In this document: positions 40,491-50,295 of the stretch, in pieces
Numbering within the stretch: the first letter of the stretch is position 1
How the letters are laid out: each line of letters starts with the position of its first letter
NCBI RefSeq assembly: GCF_010500245.1
Contig: NZ_JAAGOX010000001.1
Span: forward strand, 124,001-188,000
Source of the DNA: Ruegeria sp. PrR005
Lineage (GTDB): Bacteria; Pseudomonadota; Alphaproteobacteria; Rhodobacterales; Rhodobacteraceae
Reading direction: 5' to 3'
DNA length: 64,000 bases
Position numbers and translations under genes: made by a program
The notes under the pieces: generated by a model
Told to the model about the DNA's origin: nothing
The model's database searches: none
Seen by the model: the letters and a program-made list of their open reading frames with translations, nothing else

Positions 40491-41207
40491 CTATGCGTTG
40501 ACCGCGATGCGCGAGGGCGGCATTTCATCAGATTTCGGATCGCGCAAAACGTACCCGCGCCCCCAGACTGTTTCGATATAATTCTTGCCGCCGGTTGCAT
40601 TGCTGAGTTTTTTCCGCAGTTTGCAAATGAAGACATCGATGATTTTCAGTTCAGGCTCGTCCATTCCACCATAGAGATGGTTCAGGAACATCTCTTTGGT
40701 CAGCGTGGTCCCCTTTCGCAAGCTCAGCAGTTCCAACATCTGATATTCTTTGCCCGTCAGATGCACAGCCAGCCCGTCGGCCTCGACCGTCTTCGCGTCC
40801 AGGTTGACCGCAATACACCCTGTTCGGATAATCGACTGCGAATGCCCTTTTGACCTGCGCACGATCGCATGAATTCGTGCCACCAGTTCTTCGCGGTGAA
40901 AGGGTTTCGTCAGGTAATCGTCGGCACCAAACCCGAATCCCTTGATCTTGCTTTCGGTGTCATCGACCCCTGAAAGAATGAGGATCGGTGTCTCGATCCG
41001 GGCCAACCGCAGCTGCCGAAGCACCTCTAGGCCATTCATGTCGGGAAGGTTCAAGTCAAGAAGAATAAGATCGTAGTCATACAACTTGGCGAGGTCTATC
41101 CCCTCCTCACCGAGATCGGTCGCATAGACGTTCAGACTGGCATGCGTCAGCATCAATTCAATGCTTTTCGATGTCGCCGAATCATCTTCAACCAACAGTA
41201 TGCGCAT
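40491..41207 (-). CDS. ctrA: Cell-cycle response regulator CtrA
   Basis: OmpR-type regulator of 238 aa. The receiver domain has the acidic pair Asp8-Asp9 (VEDDSAT), the phosphoacceptor Asp51 ([13 protein letters not shown]) and the switch Lys in FHREE region. The DNA-binding winged helix holds [20 protein letters not shown] and CKLRKKL. In Rhodobacterales CtrA mainly controls motility, gene transfer agents and quorum-linked traits rather than being essential. A near-consensus CtrA site lies in its upstream region, and sciP is directly upstream on the same strand. Confidence 0.96.
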   Translation of the reverse strand: MRILLVEDDSATSKSIELMLTHASLNVYATDLGEEGIDLAKLYDYDLILLDLNLPDMNGLEVLRQLRLARIETPILILSGVDDTESKIKGFGFGADDYLTKPFHREELVARIHAIVRRSKGHSQSIIRTGCIAVNLDAKTVEADGLAVHLTGKEYQMLELLSLRKGTTLTKEMFLNHLYGGMDEPELKIIDVFICKLRKKLSNATGGKNYIETVWGRGYVLRDPKSDEMPPSRIAVNA

Positions 41208-41263
41208 CTCTTTTCTCCGTCTTCAACTTGTTCAGATTTGAAACTAAACGTGCCGAACAAAAG

Positions 41264-41278
41264 TTAACTCGACGTTAT
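41264..41278. promoter_or_regulatory. Near-consensus CtrA site upstream of ctrA
   Basis: TTAA-CTCGACG-TTAT differs from TTAA-N7-TTAA by one base. It is 57-71 bp upstream of the ctrA start codon, a suitable place for autoregulation. Confidence 0.4.
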
Positions 41279-41303
41279 CAATATTTTTTTATGCAACATC
41301 AAC

Positions 41304-41582
41304 CTAAAGTTGTCGATACTTTTTTAGTGCCGTGGCCTTCAATCCGTCTTTTCCATGCTCGGCAAAGGCCGATACCCAGCCGTTGAACTCCTCATCACTC
41401 AACCCGTAGATCTTTTTCGCCTCGGACAGGGGAATCAACCCGTACAGCACCCCCCGAACCACCGCGATCTTTCTGGAGGCGACCCATCGCCGTGTCGTGG
41501 CCGGAGGAAGATCCGAACGCGTCATTCTTGTCCCATCCGGCAAAGTGACAGATCGGGGGCCTTCAACCTTTCGCAAGAACAT
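41304..41582 (-). CDS. sciP: SciP/DUF1153 family CtrA inhibitor
   Basis: A 92-aa helix-turn-helix protein of the DUF1153 family, containing LPPATTRRWVASRKIAVVRG at residues 26-45 and LSDEEFNGWVSAFAEHGKDG at residues 62-81. Caulobacter SciP, the best known member, binds CtrA or its promoters and blocks CtrA-dependent transcription. Placement 96 bp upstream of ctrA on the same strand supports this role. ATG at 41582 was chosen over a GTG one codon earlier. The sequence ends with a basic tail. Confidence 0.87.
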   Translation of the reverse strand: MFLRKVEGPRSVTLPDGTRMTRSDLPPATTRRWVASRKIAVVRGVLYGLIPLSEAKKIYGLSDEEFNGWVSAFAEHGKDGLKATALKKYRQL

Positions 41583-41712
41583 CACCTATCCCTTCTTGTG
41601 TCCGGACAACTTTGGCGACAGCCTACTTAATGCAGGGTGAAACCGCCCCTTGAGAGTGTTTCGGATTTTCCTATATTCTGCCGGTCTTCCTTAACCTTCA
41701 GGAGCTGCCCAA

Positions 41713-42858
41713 ATGGCGCTGGATACTGAAACGCCACTCAACTCGCTTGGCTTTGCCAAACCGCCCTCGGAAACGCGGGTGGTCGTGGCCATGTCGGGGG
41801 GTGTCGACAGTTCCGTCGTGGCCGCCTATCTGTCCGATCAGGGCTATGACGTGGTGGGCGTCACCTTACAGCTCTACGATCACGGCGCAGCCCTGGCCAA
41901 GAAAGGCGCCTGTTGCGCCGGCATCGACATTCACGATGCCCGCCGCGTCGCCGAAGAGCGCGGCTTTCCGCATTACGTGCTGGATTACGAGAACATCTTC
42001 AAGGACGCGGTGATCGACGAGTTCGCCGATAGCTACCTGGCCGGTGCCACCCCAGTCCCCTGCATCCGCTGCAACGAACGGGTGAAGTTCAAGGATCTGC
42101 TGGAAACCGCCCGCGATCTCGAGGCCGACTGCATGGCCACCGGCCATTACATCCAGCGCAAGATGGGCCCGAACGGGCCCGAGCTGCATTGTGCCGAGGA
42201 TGCCAACCGCGACCAGTCCTATTTCCTGTTCTCGACCACGCCGGAACAGCTCGACTATCTGCGTTTTCCGCTGGGCCATCTGCCGTCAAAGGACGCGACC
42301 CGCGAAATGGCGGCACAGTACGGCTTGGCCGTGGCCGACAAGCCCGACAGTCAGGACATCTGTTTCGTGCCCAACGGTAATTACGCCAGCGTGATCGAGA
42401 AACTGCGCCCCGGCGCCGCCGAACCGGGCGAGATCGTGCATGCCGACGGTCGGGTGCTGGGCAGCCACGAGGGCGTCATCCACTTCACGATCGGCCAGCG
42501 CCGCGGTCTGGGCATCGGCGGCCTTAGTGATCCGCTTTATGTGGTGCGTCTGGACGTGGACAAGAAACAAGTTGTCGTCGGACCCAAGGAGATGCTGGCC
42601 ACCCGCACCATCCCGGTTCGCGAAATCAACTGGCTGGGTGATGAAGCATTCACCTCGCGCCCCGAATGGCATCTGTCGGTCAAGGTCCGCTCGACCCGCC
42701 CCCCGCGCGAGGCGATCGTACGCCCGATCAGTGAGACCGAGGCCGAGGTAGACCTTCTGACCCCTGAGGAAGGTGTGTCACCCGGACAGGCCTGTGTGTT
42801 CTACGAAAACGATGGCAGCCGCATCTTCGGCGGCGGCTGGATCTGGCGTGGGTATTGA
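41713..42858 (+). CDS. mnmA: tRNA-specific 2-thiouridylase MnmA
   Basis: Puts sulfur on C2 of wobble uridine in Glu, Gln and Lys tRNAs. The 381-aa protein has the ATP-binding loop [11 protein letters not shown] near residues 28-38, catalytic cysteines in [14 protein letters not shown] and [12 protein letters not shown], and the C-terminal beta-barrel segment. CAGGAG is the ribosome-binding site. It is divergent from sciP. The stop overlaps the GTG start of the next gene by 11 bp. Confidence 0.96.
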   Translation: MALDTETPLNSLGFAKPPSETRVVVAMSGGVDSSVVAAYLSDQGYDVVGVTLQLYDHGAALAKKGACCAGIDIHDARRVAEERGFPHYVLDYENIFKDAVIDEFADSYLAGATPVPCIRCNERVKFKDLLETARDLEADCMATGHYIQRKMGPNGPELHCAEDANRDQSYFLFSTTPEQLDYLRFPLGHLPSKDATREMAAQYGLAVADKPDSQDICFVPNGNYASVIEKLRPGAAEPGEIVHADGRVLGSHEGVIHFTIGQRRGLGIGGLSDPLYVVRLDVDKKQVVVGPKEMLATRTIPVREINWLGDEAFTSRPEWHLSVKVRSTRPPREAIVRPISETEAEVDLLTPEEGVSPGQACVFYENDGSRIFGGGWIWRGY

Positions 42859-43384
42859 GGCGCTTTATACTCCGCGCCTGTCCCTCTGCCCGATGCAGGC
42901 GGAACATGCCCCTGCCCTGCATGCCTTCTTTTGTGATCCGCTGGCGATGCGATTCTTTGGCGAGACCCATACCGAACTGGCGCAGACCGAGCGCTGGGTC
43001 GCCGGGACGCTGGCCGAATCTTCTGAGCGGTGCCGCGAATATGTGTTGATTCAGGACGGTGTGGCGATCGGCAAGGCGGGACTGTGGGCGGCACCCGAAC
43101 TTGGCTTCTTTCTGCGCCGCGACCGCTGGGGCCAGGGGCTGATGCGCGAGGCTCTGACTGCCTTGCTGCCACATCTTTTCGACACCATGCCGCTCGATCA
43201 TATCCTCGCCGATGTCGATCCGCGCAATGCGGCCTCGCTGAGGCTGTTGCACCGGCTTGGATTTGTGGAGACCCATCGCACCAGCCGGACGATCCAGATC
43301 GCGGGGGAATGGACGGACAGCGTCTATCTCAGGCTCTCCCGCCCGGATCAGACCAAATCGGTACCGCTGTTGGACAACACATAA
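42848..43384 (+). CDS. GNAT-family N-acetyltransferase
   Basis: A 178-aa acetyltransferase of the RimJ/RimL type. [20 protein letters not shown] at the N-terminus and the acetyl-CoA loop [15 protein letters not shown] near residues 85-99 define the fold; [16 protein letters not shown] is the C-terminal part. GTG at 42848 overlaps the end of mnmA. The substrate is unknown. The last 37 bp overlap a convergent membrane-protein gene. Confidence 0.87.
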   Translation: MGIEALYTPRLSLCPMQAEHAPALHAFFCDPLAMRFFGETHTELAQTERWVAGTLAESSERCREYVLIQDGVAIGKAGLWAAPELGFFLRRDRWGQGLMREALTALLPHLFDTMPLDHILADVDPRNAASLRLLHRLGFVETHRTSRTIQIAGEWTDSVYLRLSRPDQTKSVPLLDNT

Positions 43385-43926
43385 AGACCCGCGCCCAGCA
43401 TGACCCAAGGCGCGAGAGCCTCAAGCCGCGCGGCCCAACGCCCCAGCCCCCGGCGTAGGCCACCTGCGGCCAAACCGCCCATGCCAAGGATCAGCGCGGC
43501 AAAGGCAGCTCCCGCCAGCCCGGCCCAACGAAAAGCCGGAGCCGAGTCCGCCAAGAGCGGCGCCAACACCGAGAAACTGTCAAACGACAGGCTCAAAAAC
43601 AATAGCGCGGTGGCCACGAGGCCGCGTCGTGCCGGAACCGGTTGTTCCGAGCCCCCCTGCCCGCGCAATTGCGCGGCGATGCCGCGCAGGCCCAGAGCCA
43701 ACGGCACCAGCCCCAGGAAACCGATCCAGTCGAGCGGAAGGCCGCCCGCCCCCAGCGCAACGGCATGCGCTGCCGCCAAAACGACCGCCTGCGCCAGCAG
43801 ATAGCCGCCCACGGCGGCACGCGATCCCGTGGCCACCACGAGCGCCAGCAGCAGCGCCAGATTGTCCAGATTAGTCAGGATCTGCGCCAGTGCCGCCGAG
43901 GCGGCAAAGCCAAGAAGCGCGCTCAC
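43348..43926 (-). CDS. CadD/LysE-fold-like integral membrane protein
   Basis: A 192-aa protein with about six hydrophobic segments. ILTNLDNLALLLALV near residues 17-31 recalls the conserved Asn/Asp segment of the CadD cadmium-resistance family (LysE superfamily), so metal or small-solute export is possible, but this is a weak family call. GTG at 43926 overlaps the lpxB stop (GTGA), making it the last gene of the envelope operon. Confidence 0.65.
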   Translation of the reverse strand: MSALLGFAASAALAQILTNLDNLALLLALVVATGSRAAVGGYLLAQAVVLAAAHAVALGAGGLPLDWIGFLGLVPLALGLRGIAAQLRGQGGSEQPVPARRGLVATALLFLSLSFDSFSVLAPLLADSAPAFRWAGLAGAAFAALILGMGGLAAGGLRRGLGRWAARLEALAPWVMLGAGLYVLSNSGTDLV

Positions 43927-45080
43927 CCCTGCAACCGGTCCAATACAGCCTGCGCCGCGCGCAGGCCGGGCGGCGGGCCGCCCCGGCCAAGACGCTCCAT
44001 CGTCAGGCGCATCGCCGCATCCTGCGCGGCTGGGTCGGCATGGACCGCCGCCAGCCGTGCGGCAATGTTCTCGGGCGTGCAGGCAGGGCCCAGACATTCC
44101 GGCACCACCCGCGTCTCGCTGACCAGATTGACGAGCGTTACCGTGTCGACGGTCACCATCCGCTCGGCGATCTTCTGGGTCAGCCAGTTCACCTTGTAGG
44201 CGATCACCATGGGCGTGCCCGCCGCTGCCAGTTCCAGCGACACGGTGCCCGAGGCCGCCAGTGCCAGATCGGCGGCGGCAAAGGCCGCGCGCTTGCGCGT
44301 GGCGGCGTGAGCAGGCGCCAGCCCGCGTGGATCGACCAGCACCGGTGCGCCGGGCCAATCGGCCACGTGCTGCGCCACCTTATCGGCGACATGCGGCACC
44401 ACCGGAACCAGCACCCGCATCTCTGGATGATCCGGCAGGAACTGTCGGAGCGCCGCGCCAAAGACTGGCGCCAGCCGCTCCACCTCGCCCCGTCGCGATC
44501 CGGGCAGCGCCAAGAGCAACGGCGCCGTGCCAAGTCCGAGTTCGTCTCGAAGCGCGGCAATCTCCTCGCCGGTGGCCTCGGGCTCTCCCACAACCGGGTG
44601 GCCGACGAAATCGCATTCCATCCCGGCCCGCTCCATATAGGGCGGCTCGAAAGGCAAGAGCGCCAGCACGTGGTCGATCACCTTGGCCATCTTATCGGCA
44701 CGCCCGGGCCGCCAGGCCCAGACGCTGGGCGCCACGTAATGCACGGTGCGGATATCGCTCGCCTCCTTGACCAGCCGCGCCACACGCAGGCTGAAATCGG
44801 GGCTGTCGATGGTGATCAGGACATCCGGCCGCATCGCCAGAACGGCCTGTGCGGTCTCTTCGATCCGGCGTTTCAGGTGAAAGTACTTCGGCAGCACCTC
44901 CACAAGTCCCATGATGCTGAGTTCGGCCATCGGAAACCGGCTGCACAAACCCTGCGCTTCCATCGCAGGGCCACCAACGCCCTCGAACACCACGTCTGGG
45001 CGCAATGTCCGGAGCCCGTCCATCAGGGCACCCCCCAACCGGTCGCCCGAAGGTTCGCCAGCCAGGATGAAGACACGCAT
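43923..45080 (-). CDS. lpxB: Lipid-A-disaccharide synthase
   Basis: Joins lipid X and UDP-diacylglucosamine to give the lipid A disaccharide at the inner membrane. The 385-aa protein starts MRVFILAGEPSGDRLGGALM, a family signature, with FEGVGGPAM near residue 33, APSVWAWRPGRADKMAKVID near residue 140, and GTVSLELAAAGTPMVIAYKV near residue 280. The start overlaps the lpxI stop (TGATG). Confidence 0.96.
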   Translation of the reverse strand: MRVFILAGEPSGDRLGGALMDGLRTLRPDVVFEGVGGPAMEAQGLCSRFPMAELSIMGLVEVLPKYFHLKRRIEETAQAVLAMRPDVLITIDSPDFSLRVARLVKEASDIRTVHYVAPSVWAWRPGRADKMAKVIDHVLALLPFEPPYMERAGMECDFVGHPVVGEPEATGEEIAALRDELGLGTAPLLLALPGSRRGEVERLAPVFGAALRQFLPDHPEMRVLVPVVPHVADKVAQHVADWPGAPVLVDPRGLAPAHAATRKRAAFAAADLALAASGTVSLELAAAGTPMVIAYKVNWLTQKIAERMVTVDTVTLVNLVSETRVVPECLGPACTPENIAARLAAVHADPAAQDAAMRLTMERLGRGGPPPGLRAAQAVLDRLQG

Positions 45081-45874
45081 CAGGAGCTACGCTCCCGCAC
45101 CATCAGGAACAGACCCAGCCGGTCACACTCGGCAATAACCCGAGGCTGGTCCAGCACGATGACACCCGCCGCTTCGATCACGATCCCGGACAGCCCGGCG
45201 GCCACGGCCGCCGTCACGGTGCCAATTCCGATCGTAGGCAGATCGACCCGCCAGTCTTGCCCCGGTTTCGGTGCCTTGAACAGAACGCCACCGCCCGCGT
45301 CGGGGCGTTGGGTCAGGCTTTGCAGCATCCAGTCGGTGCCATAGACGGTTTCAATGGCCAATGCCTGCCGCTGATAGACAACGCAGGCCTGCCCGACATC
45401 GACCGGCGCAAGGGCCTCCATGATGCCAGCGGCGCGCACGGCATCCTCCAGATCGGCTGCCGAGGGGTGCACGGTGGTGGCGCACCCCGGCTTGGGCAGC
45501 AGCGCAGGCGCGATCTCATGCGCTGCGCGCACCGTAAGGCCCGCGTGCTCCAGCACCCCGATCACCGCGCGCAAGGCGCCATCGTCGCCCGCCATCATCG
45601 CTTTTTGAAACACTGGGATCGAAGGCAGGGTTGCCTCGTCGATCTTGGACTGGTCGATTTGCGGGCGGCGGATGCTTCCCGCCAGACAGACCTCGTCAAT
45701 CCCCCGCTGTTTCAACTCGGAAATCAGCGAGCCCATCGTTTCCAATCTGAAGGACAGATCCACGGCCAGATCGTCCGGCTCGAACCCTTCAAGTGCGCAG
45801 ACCAATGGTGGTTCATCCAGTGCCACAGAAATTGCACCTGGCAAGGCCCCCTGCCCGCAAAGCAACGCGATCAT
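45080..45874 (-). CDS. lpxI: UDP-2,3-diacylglucosamine diphosphatase LpxI
   Basis: Cleaves UDP-2,3-diacylglucosamine to lipid X, the step done by LpxH in E. coli. The 264-aa protein belongs to the DUF1009/LpxI family, with GSLISELKQRGIDEVCLAGS near residue 48 and a C-terminal half containing DLPTIGIGTVTAAVAAGLSG. LpxI replaces LpxH in most alphaproteobacteria, and its place between lpxA and lpxB supports the call. Gap to lpxA is 3 bp. Confidence 0.95.
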   Translation of the reverse strand: MIALLCGQGALPGAISVALDEPPLVCALEGFEPDDLAVDLSFRLETMGSLISELKQRGIDEVCLAGSIRRPQIDQSKIDEATLPSIPVFQKAMMAGDDGALRAVIGVLEHAGLTVRAAHEIAPALLPKPGCATTVHPSAADLEDAVRAAGIMEALAPVDVGQACVVYQRQALAIETVYGTDWMLQSLTQRPDAGGGVLFKAPKPGQDWRVDLPTIGIGTVTAAVAAGLSGIVIEAAGVIVLDQPRVIAECDRLGLFLMVRERSS

Positions 45875-45877
45875 GGC

Positions 45878-46663
45878 TCAGACTCCGGGCGTCAGAAAGG
45901 AACGGTCGCTATGGGCCCGCACAAACTCGACGATCTCCTGCACATGGGCGCTTTCGGCGCTTTCGGCCAGACGCTCGATCCGCTCCAGAAAGGTGCCTTG
46001 CCCCTCGGCCAGTTCCTTGAAAGCGGCCCGCAAGGCCGAGATTTCGGTGCGCGGTAATCCTGCACGCTTGAGCCCCACAAGGTTGAGCCCAGCGAGAACC
46101 CCGCTGTCAGAGTTGACCAGGCCATAGGGGATGACATCATGCGTGACCTTGGCGAGGCCACCGATGATCGCGCCCCGGCCGATGCGCACCCATTGATGCA
46201 CCCCGGCCAGGCCGCCAACGATCACGTCGTCTTCCAGCACCACATGACCGGCGATGGCGACACTGTTCACCACAATGACCCTGTCACCGACCTGGGCATC
46301 ATGCGCGACGTGACAACCGGCCATGAACAACCCATCATTTCCAATCCGCGTCACCCCACCGCCGCCAGACGTACCGGTATTGATGGTGACATGTTCCCGG
46401 ATCCGGTTGCGTGCTCCGATCTCCAACCGCGTATCCTCACCCCCGAACTTCTTGTCCTGGGGGATTTCGCCCACGACGGCGAAGTTGAAGATCACGGTAT
46501 CCTCGCCCACCGAGGTATTGCCGGTGACCACCACGTGGCTTTTCAGTTCAACCCGATCGCCCAGAACGACATTGGGACCGACCACACAGAACGGGCCGAC
46601 CACGCAGTCCTGACCGATCTTCGCCCCCTCTTCGATGACAGCGCTGGGGTGAATGCGGCTCAT
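45878..46663 (-). CDS. lpxA: UDP-N-acetylglucosamine acyltransferase
   Basis: First step of lipid A synthesis. The 261-aa protein is a left-handed beta helix built from hexapeptide repeats ([20 protein letters not shown] at the N-terminus), and its catalytic His lies in the [14 protein letters not shown] region near residue 120. The helical C-terminal domain starts at about residue 190. The start overlaps the fabZ stop by 4 bp. Confidence 0.96.
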   Translation of the reverse strand: MSRIHPSAVIEEGAKIGQDCVVGPFCVVGPNVVLGDRVELKSHVVVTGNTSVGEDTVIFNFAVVGEIPQDKKFGGEDTRLEIGARNRIREHVTINTGTSGGGGVTRIGNDGLFMAGCHVAHDAQVGDRVIVVNSVAIAGHVVLEDDVIVGGLAGVHQWVRIGRGAIIGGLAKVTHDVIPYGLVNSDSGVLAGLNLVGLKRAGLPRTEISALRAAFKELAEGQGTFLERIERLAESAESAHVQEIVEFVRAHSDRSFLTPGV

Positions 46664-47133
46664 TTACTCTTCTCTCCGGTAAGGTCGACATAGGCCGAAA
46701 ACTCGGCTTCTGCCGCGACTTCACCGTCGACCGTCGCAACACCTTTGAACTTGAAGATCTTGCCGCCCATCTTGCCGCGCAACGTCTCGACGTGCATTTT
46801 CATGACATCGCCTGGCACCACCTTGCGGCGGAACTTGCAGTTATCAATGTTCATGAAATAGATCAGCAATTCGCTGTCGATAATATCCATGCCGACACCC
46901 AGCATCACGCCGGCTGTCTGCGCCATCGCTTCAACGATGGTCACACCGGGCATGATTGGCGTTCCCGGGAAATGGCCCTGGAAATGCGGTTCGTTCATGG
47001 TGACGTTCTTGATGCCCACGGACGAAGAGTAGCCGTTGATCTCGATAACCTTGTCCACCAGAAGAAACGGGTAGCGATGCGGCAGAATCCGCTGGATCAA
47101 CTGGATGTCGGCACTCTTGGTTTCGGTGGTCAT
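46660..47133 (-). CDS. fabZ: 3-hydroxyacyl-ACP dehydratase FabZ
   Basis: Dehydrates 3-hydroxyacyl-ACP in fatty acid synthesis. The 157-aa protein has the hotdog-fold signature [20 protein letters not shown] at about residues 49-68 with the active-site His, and the catalytic Glu in VEAMAQ. ATG at 47133 was chosen since the upstream extension is not family-like. It competes with LpxA for the same hydroxyacyl-ACP pool, explaining their co-location. lpxD, usually found just upstream, is absent. Confidence 0.95.
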   Translation of the reverse strand: MTTETKSADIQLIQRILPHRYPFLLVDKVIEINGYSSSVGIKNVTMNEPHFQGHFPGTPIMPGVTIVEAMAQTAGVMLGVGMDIIDSELLIYFMNIDNCKFRRKVVPGDVMKMHVETLRGKMGGKIFKFKGVATVDGEVAAEAEFSAYVDLTGEKSK

Positions 47134-47212
47134 GCGGTGCAGGTCCTGTATTCGTATGCGTTCATCAGGAATTAACAATACTGACAGACAACAGCAAGCA
47201 AAGCCGAAGCGA

Positions 47213-47794
47213 TCAGTTGTTGCCGTCCTTGCGCAACGCGCTGCCGTCGCCAATCGCTTCGTCGATCCGGCTGATCGCCAGGGCCGTGACATCGGTTGAA
47301 TCAAGGCTGAAGAACACCGTCGACCGATCCAGAATGACGCTGGCACCAGTATCCCGCATCAACGCGCCCAGGATGGGGCGGGTCAGTTCCACAAAGGCCG
47401 CGCGCGCGGCGTCTCCACGCCGGGCCAGTGTCTCGCGCTTGGCTTCCTGATTCTCCCGATGAGATTGAACCTTTCGGTCAAAGGCTTCGGCCAGAACACG
47501 GAACGCATCCGGTTCCATCTTGGCGCGCCTTTCTGTCAGGTCCAGTTCCTCGCGGCTGAGTTCGGCGATGATACGCTCGTTCTCTGCCGCCAAAAGCGCG
47601 CCTTCGGCCTCGATCTCGTCGATCACCCGCCGTCCATAAGCCGATTTGGCAAACAGAATCTCGCCCGAGATCGTCAGCACTTCGTGCCGCGGCAATCCCA
47701 ACTGCTGAGCCGACGCAGAGCCGGTAGCCGCGAGTGTCAAGGCGAATGCGACCGCCAGACCAAGCCGCCCCCGCCCTGAGCTTTTACGTGACAT
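47213..47794 (-). CDS. OmpH/Skp-family periplasmic chaperone
   Basis: Holds unfolded outer-membrane proteins in the periplasm for BamA. The 193-aa protein has a signal peptide (residues 1-29, ending GSASAQQ) and a long charged helical region (residues about 65-140) like the Skp tentacles. [20 protein letters not shown] takes the place of the Skp core strand. Position directly after bamA is conserved. Sequence identity to E. coli Skp appears low. Confidence 0.88.
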   Translation of the reverse strand: MSRKSSGRGRLGLAVAFALTLAATGSASAQQLGLPRHEVLTISGEILFAKSAYGRRVIDEIEAEGALLAAENERIIAELSREELDLTERRAKMEPDAFRVLAEAFDRKVQSHRENQEAKRETLARRGDAARAAFVELTRPILGALMRDTGASVILDRSTVFFSLDSTDVTALAISRIDEAIGDGSALRKDGNN

Positions 47795-47800
47795 CGGCGA

Positions 47801-50164
47801 TCAGAACCGTGCCTGAATTGTCAGGTCGAAACTCTGTTCCTTGTCAAAGGTCTCTTTCTTGAGCGCCTTGGAGAAGTTGAACCGAAGCGGTCCGAAGGCC
47901 GTCGTCCAAAGCAGCGAGAAACCGATCACATGCCGGAAAGACCCGTCCGCGCCCACTATGGTACCGCCAGCCGTGTTCACATCGCTCAGGTCCCAGACGT
48001 TGCCGACGTCATAGAACAAACCGCCGCGCAGGCCCAATTCCTCGGGAAGGCCCAAGGGGAACTCTGCTTCGAACCGCGCCACAGCGTAATAGTTACCGCC
48101 AAGCGCGTCGTTCACCCCGTTGGACAGGTCGCGCGGCCCCACACCCGCCGGTTCGAAGCCGCGGAACGTATTCGGCCCGATGACAAAGCGGTCAATCGCC
48201 CGGCTAAATCCGCTACCCTGCCAGCTGAAGGCACCGACATCCACCGAGGCGCGCAACGTGATTTCCTCGTGCCAGACCCGTGTCTGGGCGATGGCGCGCG
48301 CGTTGGTCTTGAAATACTCGTTGTCGCCGCCAAGACCAGCCGCATCGACACCGACCTCGAACAGGACCCCGGCATTCGGGTTAAGCCCACCGATCCGGCT
48401 GTCATAGGTATAGGTCAGTCCCATTGAACTGGTCGTCAGGCGCCCTTGGGCGATTTCGCTGGCGATGACATTGCCACTGACAGATGTGGCGCTCCGCTTG
48501 ATCATCTCGCTGGCATCCCAGCGATATCTGAGTTGCAGACTGGACAACTCGCCCAGACGGAAGGTCAGCCCGGGGGCAAAGAAGCGCCGATCCGTGTCGT
48601 AGCTGGCAAAACTCGAATTGGTCGCCGAAATTCCCAGATCGATATCGAACTTCAGATCGCGGCCCAGCAACTGCGGTTCGGTGAAGGACAGGATGTACTG
48701 TTCGGCATCCTGCGCGGTCGACAGGGTCAAGCCCAGACGCTGGCCCCGGCCAAGGAAGTTGCTCTCGCTAAGCCCGATGGCAACGCCGAAACCGTCGGAC
48801 ACCGAGTAGCTACCGCCAAAACTCAGCGAGCCGGTCGGTTGTTCCTCGACATCCACATCGACAATGACCTGGCTCGGCGTCGAGCCTTCGCGGGTTTCCA
48901 CGTTTGCATCCGCAAAGAAACCCAATGCCCGGATGCGTTCAGCGCTTTCGCGGATTTCTCGCGGATTGAACGGATCACCTTCGACCGTGCGGAATTGACG
49001 ACGGATCACCCGGTCCAAGGTGGTGGTATTGCCTTCGATGTCGATCCGCTCGACGAAGATACGGGGCCCTTTCACCAGCGCGAACTCGATATCCAGCGTC
49101 AGATCCCGGTCGTTTCGCTTGATCCGCGGTTCAACCCGCAGAAAATCGACGCCCTTCTTGAGTCCAAGGCGCTCTTGCCGGGCGATCGAGTTCTCCACCA
49201 GGCTCGGGGAATAGACCACGCCCGGCTTGACTTTGAGCGCGGCCTGGAACTCGGCGGCGTCTACACCCGGGATTTCGCTGACCGTGGTGATGTTGCCAAA
49301 GGAAAACTGCTGGCCTTCGGTTACATCCATAACCAGATAGAAGGCATCCCTTTCCCGGGTGAATTCGACATTGGCGCTGTTTACACGGAAATCGACATAC
49401 CCGCGCGACAGATAGAAATCGCGCAGGACCTGCTTGTCGAACTCGATCCGGTCGGCAATAAACGTATCGGACCGAATGAAAGTCCGGAGAAGACCCGCCT
49501 GCTTGGTCTCGAGAATGCGGCGAAGGCGCCGGTCTGAAAACGCCCGGTTGCCAACGAAGCTGACGCGCTCGACCTCGATGGTATCGCCTTCGGCAATCTC
49601 GAAAACCAGGTCGACCCGATTGTCGCTGCGGCGGATGATCCGCGGCACGACCGTTGCCGCCACACGGCCCTGAGTCGAATAAATCTCGGCAATTGTCGCC
49701 GCGTCGCGTTCCGCCTGTTCGGCGGTAAAGACGCGCCGAGATTCCGACGTGATAGCCCCCTGGAGGGTTTCGTCCTTGACGCGTTTGTTACCTTCAAAGT
49801 TGATCTTGTTGATCGTCGGGAACTCGGTGACCTTGATCACCAGGGTGTTGCCACGCGGAATCATCTCGACTGTCTCGAAGACGCCACTGTCAAGCACGCG
49901 CTGATAGGCATCGTTGAGTTGTCCGGCGCTGACTTCCTTGCCCCGCTCGATTCCGGTTCGCGCCACGATTGTCGAGCTTTCGATGCGCTGGTTTCCCTCA
50001 ACCTGAACCGACGTAAAGGTATAGGATTGTGCGAACGCTGCTTGCGGCAAGCTGACCAAACTCGTTGCCGTCACCAGAAAAATCGCCGAGACAGAATTCA
50101 TCAACATATGGCTGCCAGAAATTCGACCGCCACAGTATCTACCTGTGCCACTCCTGTTGTTCAT
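47801..50164 (-). CDS. bamA: Outer-membrane protein assembly factor BamA
   Basis: Core of the BAM complex that inserts beta-barrel proteins. The 787-aa protein has a signal peptide cut near SLPQAAFA, five POTRA domains (residues about 45-440) and a C-terminal barrel ending in the aromatic-final strand (FDLTIQARF). The lid-loop signature region contains GFEPAGVGPRD. ATG at 50164 was chosen over TTG at 50176; a shorter start at 50107 also leaves a complete signal peptide. A consensus -35 lies upstream, with a terminator for the preceding small gene just before it. Confidence 0.95.
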   Translation of the reverse strand: MNNRSGTGRYCGGRISGSHMLMNSVSAIFLVTATSLVSLPQAAFAQSYTFTSVQVEGNQRIESSTIVARTGIERGKEVSAGQLNDAYQRVLDSGVFETVEMIPRGNTLVIKVTEFPTINKINFEGNKRVKDETLQGAITSESRRVFTAEQAERDAATIAEIYSTQGRVAATVVPRIIRRSDNRVDLVFEIAEGDTIEVERVSFVGNRAFSDRRLRRILETKQAGLLRTFIRSDTFIADRIEFDKQVLRDFYLSRGYVDFRVNSANVEFTRERDAFYLVMDVTEGQQFSFGNITTVSEIPGVDAAEFQAALKVKPGVVYSPSLVENSIARQERLGLKKGVDFLRVEPRIKRNDRDLTLDIEFALVKGPRIFVERIDIEGNTTTLDRVIRRQFRTVEGDPFNPREIRESAERIRALGFFADANVETREGSTPSQVIVDVDVEEQPTGSLSFGGSYSVSDGFGVAIGLSESNFLGRGQRLGLTLSTAQDAEQYILSFTEPQLLGRDLKFDIDLGISATNSSFASYDTDRRFFAPGLTFRLGELSSLQLRYRWDASEMIKRSATSVSGNVIASEIAQGRLTTSSMGLTYTYDSRIGGLNPNAGVLFEVGVDAAGLGGDNEYFKTNARAIAQTRVWHEEITLRASVDVGAFSWQGSGFSRAIDRFVIGPNTFRGFEPAGVGPRDLSNGVNDALGGNYYAVARFEAEFPLGLPEELGLRGGLFYDVGNVWDLSDVNTAGGTIVGADGSFRHVIGFSLLWTTAFGPLRFNFSKALKKETFDKEQSFDLTIQARF

Positions 50165-50203
50165 CTTTATTATCAACCCAGATTTTCAGCAGACTTTGGT
50201 CAG

Positions 50204-50232
50204 TCAGTACCGGGATTGAGCCGGGTTGTCAA
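50204..50232 (-). promoter_or_regulatory. Promoter of bamA
   Basis: On the minus strand TTGACA is followed after 17 bp by TACTGA, 40 bp upstream of the bamA start. The -35 is perfect; the -10 is weak. It follows the terminator at 50248-50271, which argues that bamA needs its own promoter. Confidence 0.6.
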
Positions 50233-50247
50233 AAGCCCAAAAACGAA

Positions 50248-50271
50248 AGACGCGGCTCAAGAGCCGCGTCT
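50248..50271 (-). terminator. Rho-independent terminator between the 41-codon ORF and bamA
   Basis: Perfect 11-bp stem AGACGCGGCTC / GAGCCGCGTCT with a 2-nt loop; on the minus strand TTCGTTTTT follows. It splits the envelope cluster into two transcription units. Confidence 0.85.
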
Positions 50272-50295
50272 TGCCTTGGAACTGGAGGACAAAGG

